A stretch of 7,978 bases of DNA from JAUWQU01 sp964605095. Lineage in GTDB: Bacteria > Planctomycetota > Phycisphaerae > SM23-33. The first letter of the stretch is position 1; each line of letters opens with the position of its first letter. Below, piece after piece: positions 1 to 4,303 of the stretch. The notes beneath the pieces were generated by a model. That model ran no database searches, had not been told where the DNA came from, and saw nothing but the letters and a program-made list of their open reading frames with translations. Where the stretch lies: assembly GCA_964605095.1 (NCBI GenBank), contig CAZSBS010000227.1:1-7978 (forward strand), given 5' to 3'. Made by a program: the position numbers and the translations under genes.

Positions 1-55
1 ACCTGTGACCTCACGGGTGTGATCCGTGCGCTCTAGCCAACTGAGCTAATCGCCC
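1..55 (-). tRNA. tRNA-Val (anticodon CAC), 3' part outside the window
   Basis: Read on the minus strand from 55 down, the sequence folds as the first two thirds of a tRNA. It has a 5' acceptor strand GGGCGAT, then TA, a D-arm with stem GCTC/GAGC and loop AGTTGGCTA, and an anticodon stem CACGG/CCGTG. The 7-base loop ATCACAC has T33 and anticodon CAC (plus-strand 19-21), which reads the valine codon GUG. A 5-base variable loop AGGTC and the start of the T-stem (ACAGG, T) follow. The window cuts off the T-loop and 3' acceptor strand, so acceptor pairing cannot be checked. It lies 90 bp downstream of the pseudouridine synthase gene on the same strand. Confidence 0.93.
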
Positions 56-75
56 GACTGTTCTACTGTTTGTCC

Positions 76-110
76 GGTTCCAGGTTCCCAATACCGGGTT
101 CCTGGTTCCG
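76..110. repeat. Heptanucleotide tandem repeat (GGTTCCN, five units)
   Basis: Five 7-nt units run in phase: GGTTCCA, GGTTCCC, AATACCG (degenerate), GGTTCCT and GGTTCCG. Four of the five keep GGTTCC exactly. The array sits in the 89-bp gap between the tRNA-Val gene and the pseudouridine synthase gene. It resembles the short tandemly repeated heptamers (STRRs) described in some cyanobacteria, and two other heptamer arrays occur in this window. Confidence 0.7.
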
Positions 111-118
111 TGTTTTCC

Positions 119-134
119 GCCCGCTTTAGCGGGC
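119..134 (-). other. Stem-loop just downstream of the pseudouridine synthase gene
   Basis: GCCCGC and GCGGGC form a perfect 6-bp stem around a 4-nt loop (TTTA on the plus strand), 10 nt after the stop codon of the minus-strand gene. No U-tract follows on the minus strand (the next bases are GGAAAACACGG), so it is not a classic intrinsic terminator. It may mark the mRNA 3' end or allow read-through into the tRNA. Confidence 0.45.
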
Positions 135-144
135 AGGCTCGGCA

Positions 145-1359
145 TTATACCTTCTTGGCCAGTTCCCGCAAGACCTTTAGGGCGTCGGTGATATCTTTTG
201 GCCAGGGGGCCGTCAGGCTCATTCGCTCGTTGGTTCGCGGGTGGTTGAACTCGATAGTGTGGGCGTGCAGGGCCTGGCGGATTATCAGCGGCCCATCGGC
301 CACGTCGTGCCGGCCTTCGAGCTGGCTCATGTACAGCGGCCCGCCGCCGTACATGCGGTCACCGACGATCGGATGGCCAAGATAGCTCATGTGGACGCGA
401 AGCTGGTGCGTGCGCCCGGTCTTGGGGTATAGCTCCATCACCGAGAATTTCCCTCGCCCGGCCCCCACCTCCGTCAGGCGCTCGATCACCTTGTACCGCG
501 TGTAGGCGTCCTTGCAGGTGCCCGGGTATGGCCTGCCCGTCAGGCGGTGGACGGCGTACTTCTCCCGCAGTTTGGGATGCCGGCCTATGGGCGCGTCGAT
601 CACGTCCTCGTTGAGCGGCACGATGCCGTGGACGATGGCTGAGTACGTCTTGCTGATCTTTCGCAGCTCGAACTGCTTGCCGAGGCGCCACAGGGCAAGC
701 TCGCTTTTGGCGATCAGGATTATGCCCGTCGTGTCGCGGTCCAGGCGGTGGACGATGCCGGGGCGGAAGACCTCGCCGCTGGTCGGCAGCGTCTTTATGT
801 CGCGCCAGTTCTGCTGGAAGTAATACGCCAGGCCGTTGACCAGCGTGCCCGTCCAGTTGCCCCGCGACGGGTGGACGATCAGGTTCGCCTGCTTGTTCAG
901 GGCCATCATGTCGTCATCCTCGTAGATGACGTCCAGGGGGATCGGCTCGGGCGGGATTTCCTTGGGCTTGTAGGTGGGCAGGGTCATGTCGATCACGTCG
1001 TCGGTGCGGATGGTGTAGCTCGGCTTGACCGTGCGGGTGTTGACGGTGACCATGCCCTCCTTGATGTAGCCCTGGAGGGCGGTGCGGGAGACCTCGCGCC
1101 CGATGCGGCTGGCGAGGTACTTGTCGAGCCGGCGGTTCGGCAGCGCGCGGCGGATGGATATCCGACGATGGCTCAGGCCATCCTCCTCGGCCTCGACGGT
1201 CACCTCGACGGCGTCGAGCCCGTCGGCGCTGGTCTCGACGGGCTGGGCGGCATCGGGGTCGGAATCGGGATCGATGTCGGGGGCGACATCATCGGCGTCC
1301 GGGTCGATATCCGCGTCATCGAGGTCGTCGGCGTCAGGTTGTTCTTCAAATTGGTTCAA
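145..1359 (-). CDS. RluA/RluD-family 23S rRNA pseudouridine synthase with acidic N-terminal extension
   Basis: This enzyme isomerises specific uridines to pseudouridine in rRNA, in the cytoplasm. The 404-residue product has three parts. Residues 1-60 are very rich in Asp and Glu, with repeated D-P-D-like spacing. Residues about 66-128 form an S4 RNA-binding domain (RRLDKYLASRI...). Residues about 140-385 form the catalytic domain. The family signature HRLDRDTTG is at 204-212, with catalytic Asp207, and the second motif KTGRTHQLRVH is at 313-323. Family members usually have about 300-330 residues, so the acidic head is extra. The start given is TTG at 1359, because an in-frame TAG lies only two codons upstream. 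No clear ribosome binding site precedes it, and GTG at codon 53 is an alternative. A strong terminator lies only 17 bp upstream, so transcription of this gene probably begins very close to, or inside, the annotated 5' end. RluD-like specificity (helix 69) is plausible but not proven; RluC and RluA share these motifs. Confidence 0.92.
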   Translation of the reverse strand: MNQFEEQPDADDLDDADIDPDADDVAPDIDPDSDPDAAQPVETSADGLDAVEVTVEAEEDGLSHRRISIRRALPNRRLDKYLASRIGREVSRTALQGYIKEGMVTVNTRTVKPSYTIRTDDVIDMTLPTYKPKEIPPEPIPLDVIYEDDDMMALNKQANLIVHPSRGNWTGTLVNGLAYYFQQNWRDIKTLPTSGEVFRPGIVHRLDRDTTGIILIAKSELALWRLGKQFELRKISKTYSAIVHGIVPLNEDVIDAPIGRHPKLREKYAVHRLTGRPYPGTCKDAYTRYKVIERLTEVGAGRGKFSVMELYPKTGRTHQLRVHMSYLGHPIVGDRMYGGGPLYMSQLEGRHDVADGPLIIRQALHAHTIEFNHPRTNERMSLTAPWPKDITDALKVLRELAKKV

Positions 1360-1375
1360 GGGCTACCGATGCCGC

Positions 1376-1403
1376 AAAAAAACGGCGACCGGAAGCGCCG
1401 CCG
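1376..1403 (-). terminator. Intrinsic terminator behind the corrinoid protein gene
   Basis: On the minus strand, CGGCGGC, loop GCTTCCG and GTCGCCG form a 7-bp stem with one G-U pair. Seven T residues follow directly (the A-run at plus-strand 1376-1382). It lies about 140 bp after the corrinoid protein stop and 17 bp before the TTG start of the pseudouridine synthase, so it separates the two transcripts. Confidence 0.75.
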
Positions 1404-1513
1404 GTGTTTTCGACAGCCCGGCCGGGCGATTCCGATCGCCGCATTCGCCGCTGGGCTTGGGCCCGCAGCGCATCTCTATCTATCGTCGGGTCGCCTGAAA
1501 CCGCAAGGCTATC

Positions 1514-1534
1514 GCACGGGCGAGACGCCCATGC
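1514..1534 (-). repeat. REP-like hairpin after the corrinoid protein gene
   Basis: On the minus strand GCATGGGCG, a 3-nt loop TCT and CGCCCGTGC form a 9-bp stem with one G-U pair, beginning 10 nt after the stop codon. The region 1404-1513 also holds a 12-nt perfect palindrome (GCCCGGCCGGGC, 1416-1427) and a 6-bp hairpin (1425-1440). No U-tract follows this stem, so it is better read as a repeat or mRNA-stabilising hairpin than as a terminator. Whether it recurs in the genome cannot be seen here. Confidence 0.5.
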
Positions 1535-1544
1535 CACGCACCCG

Positions 1545-2177
1545 CTACGCGACGCCCATGAGTTCCTTGCAGACGTCGACGGCGCTGGCGGCGTCCGGGG
1601 CGTACCCGTTGGCGCCGATCTCGTCGGCAAAGCTCTGTGTTACCGGCGCGCCGCCGATGATCGTCTTCACGCCGATGCCCGAGGCCTTGATCGCCTCGAT
1701 TATGGAGGACATCTGCGGCATGGTGGTGGTCAGCAGGGCGCTCATCGCGCAGACCTGCGCGCCGCTTTCCTTGCATGCCTGGACGAACTTCTCGGGCGAG
1801 ACGTCGGTTCCGCAGTCGACGACCTTAAGCCCGCCGCCGCCAAGCATCATGCCGACGAGGTTCTTGCCGATATCGTGCAGGTCGCCCTTGACCGTGCCGA
1901 TGACGACCGTGCCTATGGGCTCGACGCCGGCCTCGGTGAGCTTGGGCTGGAGGACCTCCATGCCGCTCTTCATGGCCCTGGCCGCGATGAGGACCTCGGG
2001 GACGTAGATCTCGTTACTCTTGAAGCGCCGCCCAACGACGTTCATCCCGGCGATGAGGCCCTGCTCAAGGATGTCCTTCGGCGCCACGCCCTCGGCGATT
2101 GCCTCCTGCGTCAGCTTGATCACCGTGTTGCGGTCGCCTCTGATCAGGGCTTCCGCCAACGCTGCCAGGTCTGCCAT
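1545..2177 (-). CDS. Corrinoid (cobalamin)-binding methyltransferase protein, MtaC/MttC type
   Basis: Proteins of this family carry a methyl group on a bound corrinoid. They shuttle it from a methyltransferase that uses methanol, a methylamine, an aromatic methyl ether or similar to a second methyltransferase. The product has a helical cap domain (about residues 1-83) followed by a Rossmann-like B12-binding domain. The diagnostic DxHxxG motif appears as GDLHDIG; its histidine (His101, counting from the ATG chosen here) is the lower axial cobalt ligand. The S-x-L-x-T-type segment SALLTT and the Gly-Gly turn IIGGAPVT fit the rest of the fold. The start is ATG at 2177, because GGGAGA lies 7 nt upstream; the longer TTG start at 2192 would fall over that site. 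At 210 residues it has the usual family length. No methyltransferase partner (MtaB, MttB or MtvB type), activator or MtaA-like gene is visible nearby, so its substrate is unknown. It has its own promoter and terminator. Confidence 0.9.
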   Translation of the reverse strand: MADLAALAEALIRGDRNTVIKLTQEAIAEGVAPKDILEQGLIAGMNVVGRRFKSNEIYVPEVLIAARAMKSGMEVLQPKLTEAGVEPIGTVVIGTVKGDLHDIGKNLVGMMLGGGGLKVVDCGTDVSPEKFVQACKESGAQVCAMSALLTTTMPQMSSIIEAIKASGIGVKTIIGGAPVTQSFADEIGANGYAPDAASAVDVCKELMGVA

Positions 2178-2244
2178 CCGACTGTCTCCCAATCTGTGGT
2201 TTTCGTGCCTGAAGCTGGAATACCGATACTACGACAAATGCCCG

Positions 2245-2277
2245 CTCGCCTTGCCACAGCGGCTCTAACACGGCGAG
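2245..2277 (-). other. Possible structured leader of the corrinoid protein mRNA
   Basis: Between the candidate promoter and the start codon, minus-strand CTCGCC (2277-2272) pairs with GGCGAG (2250-2245), and a small GCC/GGC stem lies between them. The leader is about 100 nt long. I do not recognise a cobalamin, SAM or SAH riboswitch consensus in it. The fold may be accidental in such GC-rich sequence. Confidence 0.25.
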
Positions 2278-2287
2278 GACTCATTTT

Positions 2288-2315
2288 AGCATAGCCACAA
2301 GGCCGGGCCAGTCAA
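2288..2315 (-). promoter_or_regulatory. Candidate sigma-70 promoter for the corrinoid protein gene
   Basis: On the minus strand, TTGACT (2315-2310, 5/6 match to TTGACA), a 16-nt spacer and TATGCT (2293-2288, 4/6 match to TATAAT) are placed about 110 bp upstream of the ATG. TAAAAT (2288-2283) directly after it is a better -10 match, but its spacing would be 21 nt. The site lies between the upstream operon's terminator and this gene, where a promoter is expected. Confidence 0.5.
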
Positions 2316-2328
2316 GTGCATTTGGTCG

Positions 2329-2357
2329 AAAAACCCGCATGCCGGTTGGCCGGCGGG
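2329..2357 (-). terminator. Candidate intrinsic terminator of the lipoprotein/TPR operon
   Basis: On the minus strand CCCGC (2357-2353) pairs with GCGGG (2338-2334). An inner CGG/CCG stem has a CCAA loop, and a 4-nt bulge lies on the 3' side. Five T residues follow (A-run at plus-strand 2329-2333). It begins 28 bp after the stop codon of the TPR-like gene. The bulged stem and short U-tract make it weaker than the other two terminators. Confidence 0.5.
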
Positions 2358-2389
2358 CTATAGGTCCTATGAGACCTATAGAACCTATG
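2358..2389. repeat. Perfect 9-bp inverted repeat within a 9-nt-period repeat, at the TPR gene's stop codon
   Basis: CTATAGGTC (2358-2366) and GACCTATAG (2373-2381) are perfect reverse complements around a 6-nt loop CTATGA. The same stretch has CCTAT at 2366, 2375 and 2384, giving a 9-nt period (CCTATGAGA, CCTATAGAA, CCTATG). The last copy contains the TAG stop of the TPR-like gene (2387-2385), so the repeat runs into the coding end. It directly abuts the terminator hairpin. Confidence 0.6.
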
Positions 2390-3119
2390 CCTTGGCCGGC
2401 TCGCTGGTCGGGGCGACGGCGGGCACCGTGGTCGGGCTGGCCGGCGCGCTGGTCGGGGCGGCGACGGGCGCGCTGGTCGGGCCAGTCGCGGGCGCGCTGG
2501 TCGGCACAGTCGTGGCCATCACCACCGGCGATTCCAGCATCTTGAGCCGTTGGAGGCTGCTCTCGGCCAGGATCGCCACCGGTTGGCCGACCAGTTCAGG
2601 CGAACTCTTCGCCAGGCGGTACTGCTCGGCCGCCTCGTTGAGTTTCCTTTGAGACTCGTAGAGTTTGCCCAGTCCGAACTGTGCCTTGGCCACAGCAAGG
2701 TTTTGCGTGGGGAAATCCGCGATGGTCTTCTGATACCACTTGCCGGCGGATTCCTCAAGGGCGGTCCGCTCGTAACCCGTTTTCGCAAGCAGGGCCTTGG
2801 TGGCATAGTCATAGCCGAGTTCGACGCACGACAGGGCGGCGATGCGGCGGTCGCCGGTCTGGGCGGCGAGGTCCTCGAGCAGTTTGGCCCGCTCCTCCGG
2901 CTTGGCCGTCCCGTTGACCGCACGGTCCCACTCGCCCTGGACGCCGAGCGTATTGGACTCGCTATGCCTGCTGTACAAGACGTATGCGAAGATCAGGACG
3001 GCGACTATAAGCGCGGCGGTGGCCAACTGGCCCCCGCGCTGCTTGAGGAACTCCCAGGCCTTGCGGAGTTCGCCAGCCAGCATGTTCTCATGTAACTCAT
3101 GACGACGTTTTGATTTCAT
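2385..3119 (-). CDS. Single-pass membrane protein with TPR-like helical domain and Pro/Ala/Thr-rich tail
   Basis: The 244-residue product has a basic, amphipathic N-terminus (MKSKRRHELHENMLAG...) and one strong transmembrane segment at about residues 32-50. A soluble helical region (about 60-195) follows. Residues 141-172 (LAVAKAQFGLGKLYESQRKL, then NEAAEQYRLA) look like a tetratricopeptide repeat. The tail (about 200-244) is rich in Pro, Ala, Thr and Ser and repeats PTSAP. With the basic side in the cytoplasm, the TPR part would lie outside the membrane. The layout recalls YfgM-type and other small TPR membrane proteins that act in envelope protein assembly, but I cannot assign a function. 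The ATG at 3119 overlaps the TGA of the upstream lipoprotein gene (ATGA), which points to translational coupling. Confidence is high that it is a gene and low on role. Confidence 0.85.
   Translation of the reverse strand: MKSKRRHELHENMLAGELRKAWEFLKQRGGQLATAALIVAVLIFAYVLYSRHSESNTLGVQGEWDRAVNGTAKPEERAKLLEDLAAQTGDRRIAALSCVELGYDYATKALLAKTGYERTALEESAGKWYQKTIADFPTQNLAVAKAQFGLGKLYESQRKLNEAAEQYRLAKSSPELVGQPVAILAESSLQRLKMLESPVVMATTVPTSAPATGPTSAPVAAPTSAPASPTTVPAVAPTSEPAKA
2401..2504 (-). repeat. 24-nt-period coding repeat in the TPR gene (8-residue PTSAP units)
   Basis: GCGCTGGTCGG occurs at 2446, 2470 and 2494, exactly 24 nt apart, and a close copy (TCGCTGGTCGG) is at 2401. In the minus-strand gene this encodes 8-residue units beginning PTSAP, plus a diverged PTSEP unit. 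Such in-frame repeats can change copy number by slippage without breaking the frame. The opposite strand reads as a glycine/alanine zipper-like peptide, which is a by-product of the repeat. Confidence 0.7.
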
Positions 3120-3619
3120 CTAGCCCTCGAACTTCTGCTGCCGCCGACTCCCGTTGGCGGCACGATCCGCCCACTGGTCCAGACGGCTATTTTCACTCTG
3201 GTCGACCCGAACAGCCCCCCGCCGTCGGAAACGTTGATCCGACAGCGTTCGGTATCCTTCTCGAAGTCCAGCACTATATCGCCTTGCACAAACATATCGG
3301 TCACAAGCGTCCAGCGGCTTATCGGCATCTGCCTTTTGTAGAACCGGCCGACGGCGAACTTGTCGGCCCGCCCTTTGAACGCGTGGTCGATGTACCTAGC
3401 TCCGGCCGCGCTGAAATTGCGGCTCTTTTCCTCGTCGAGGTAAAAGCCGATCGGCACCGGCAGGTCGTCGATGGGTGGGCGCCGCATCGCCACCAACTCC
3501 GGAATCGGCCCTACCGCGCCGGCACCGCTGGTTGACGCACCGACTCCCGACGATCCACCGCACCCAGCCAGGGCGGCCAACAAGGCCAACAAAAGCATCG
3601 AGCATCCATGTCGCCGCAT
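3116..3619 (-). CDS. Small lipoprotein of unknown function
   Basis: The 167-residue product begins with a lipoprotein signal peptide: MRRHG, a Leu/Ala core, and the lipobox L-A-G-C with Cys20 as the lipidated residue. A Gly/Ser-rich linker follows (about 21-38). The mature domain (about 45-145) has a DLPVPIGF segment, the stretch RFYKRQMPISRW, and beta-strand-like segments near DIVLDFEK and RCRINVSD. It ends in a basic tail. I do not recognise a named family. The start is secure: a full AAGGAGGT (3631-3624) lies 4 nt before the ATG. Its TGA overlaps the ATG of the TPR-like membrane protein gene, so the two are probably made together and may work together at the envelope. An inverted repeat (3659-3682) lies in its leader. 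Confidence 0.85.
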   Translation of the reverse strand: MRRHGCSMLLLALLAALAGCGGSSGVGASTSGAGAVGPIPELVAMRRPPIDDLPVPIGFYLDEEKSRNFSAAGARYIDHAFKGRADKFAVGRFYKRQMPISRWTLVTDMFVQGDIVLDFEKDTERCRINVSDGGGLFGSTRVKIAVWTSGRIVPPTGVGGSRSSRAR

Positions 3620-3699
3620 AGCGACCTCCTTGCCGTCTTCGGCGGCGCTTGGGGCCCGCCTGGCAAGCCCTCAGCGGCCAGGGGCGGCCGGAACACGGT

Positions 3700-3728
3700 A
3701 AGTTCGGCCCAAAGCCCCTGATTGTCAA
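3700..3728 (-). promoter_or_regulatory. Candidate promoter for the lipoprotein/TPR operon
   Basis: A perfect -35 TTGACA (3728-3723, minus strand) is followed at 17 nt by GAACTT (3705-3700), a poor -10. The proposed -10 lies inside an imperfect 8-bp inverted repeat (3686-3709, GGCC[G]GAAC...GTTCGGCC), which could be an operator or only GC-rich symmetry. It lies about 80 bp upstream of the lipoprotein start. Confidence 0.35.
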
Positions 3729-3799
3729 GGTCTTTCGGCCGGAGGGCACGGTCTTTTTATCGGCCAGAGCAGGCCAGACCCAACAGTCGATTCACAAAA

Positions 3800-3827
3800 G
3801 GCTTCAGACTTCTGACTTCTGACTTCT
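3800..3827. repeat. Heptanucleotide tandem repeat (GACTTCT, three exact units plus one diverged)
   Basis: GACTTCT is repeated exactly three times (3807-3827), preceded in phase by GGCTTCA (3800-3806). It lies in the divergent intergenic region (3620-3940) between the minus-strand lipoprotein operon and the plus-strand ilvD operon. Apart from this array, two weak promoter candidates and two inverted repeats near 3659-3709, I see no gene there. Confidence 0.75.
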
Positions 3828-3839
3828 TCATGAAACCTG

Positions 3840-3868
3840 TTGTCAAACGCCTCCGATGGGCGTAGTCT
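3840..3868 (+). promoter_or_regulatory. Candidate promoter for the DUF1330-like/ilvD operon
   Basis: TTGTCA (3840-3845, 5/6 match), a 17-nt spacer and TAGTCT (3863-3868, 3/6 match) lie upstream of the plus-strand operon. The -10 is weak. Transcription from here would start near 3875 and give a leader of about 65 nt to the ATG at 3941. No leader peptide rich in branched-chain residues or attenuator hairpin of the kind found before enteric ilv operons is visible. Confidence 0.3.
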
Positions 3869-3940
3869 GGCTGCATTGGCACTATGCCGGTCACGTTGCC
3901 CCGTTTGCAGGGTACACGTAATGGAACAGGCCCGTGGAGA

Positions 3941-4288
3941 ATGGAATTGATCGTCGTCCTGAATCTGTTTGACATTATTCCCGGGCGGGAAAAGCAGTAC
4001 GCCGAGTACCTGCGCCGGGTCCAGCCGATCCTCAGCCGCCACGGCGCGAGGATACTTGTCTACGGCCTGACGAAGATGGTCTACTTCGGCAACGCCAACC
4101 AGCAATACTGCGGGCTCATAGCCTATCCGAACATCACCGCCTTCAAGCAGTTCAGCGGTGACCAGGAGTTCCTGGAGATAAGGCACCTTAGGGACGACTC
4201 GACCTGCCGGTACATCCTTACAGCCATCGAGGACTTCGAGACGCTCAACCACGCCGTGGAATTTCTGGAAAACGGCGGCGGGCAATAG
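3941..4288 (+). CDS. DUF1330-like dimeric alpha/beta-barrel protein
   Basis: The 115-residue product looks like a small ferredoxin-like alpha/beta-barrel protein of the DUF1330/antibiotic-monooxygenase-like superfamily. It has a first strand MELIVVLNLFDI, a helix with KQYAEYLRRVQPILSRHG, a second strand ARILVYGL, a strand GLIAYPN followed by TAFKQFSGDQEFLEIRHLRDD (helix), and a final strand YILTAIEDFETL. The A-(F/Y)-x(n)-S-x(n)-E-(F/Y)...R pattern is typical of DUF1330. Function is not established for the family. I chose the ATG at 3941 because the first strand begins there; an in-frame ATG at 3884 would add 19 unremarkable residues. Neither start has a well-spaced ribosome binding site (GGAGA abuts the 3941 ATG). 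It ends 15 nt before the ilvD start, so the two are probably cotranscribed. Confidence 0.8.
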   Translation: MELIVVLNLFDIIPGREKQYAEYLRRVQPILSRHGARILVYGLTKMVYFGNANQQYCGLIAYPNITAFKQFSGDQEFLEIRHLRDDSTCRYILTAIEDFETLNHAVEFLENGGGQ

Positions 4289-4303
4289 TGGAGAAAATCG
4301 CCC

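Noticed and set aside
2178..2287. Cobalamin or SAH riboswitch upstream of the corrinoid gene
   Set aside because: No recognisable B12-box or SAH-riboswitch core was found; only a generic stem is present.
748..2294. Long plus-strand frames across the pseudouridine synthase and corrinoid genes
   Set aside because: They are antisense to two genes with clear catalytic motifs and cross the terminator and hairpin region; no domain is visible in them.
2392..2652. Plus-strand frame encoding a glycine/alanine-zipper-like hydrophobic peptide
   Set aside because: It is the exact antisense of the PTSAP coding repeat, and the zipper look follows from the 24-nt repeat. It has no ribosome binding site or conserved continuation.
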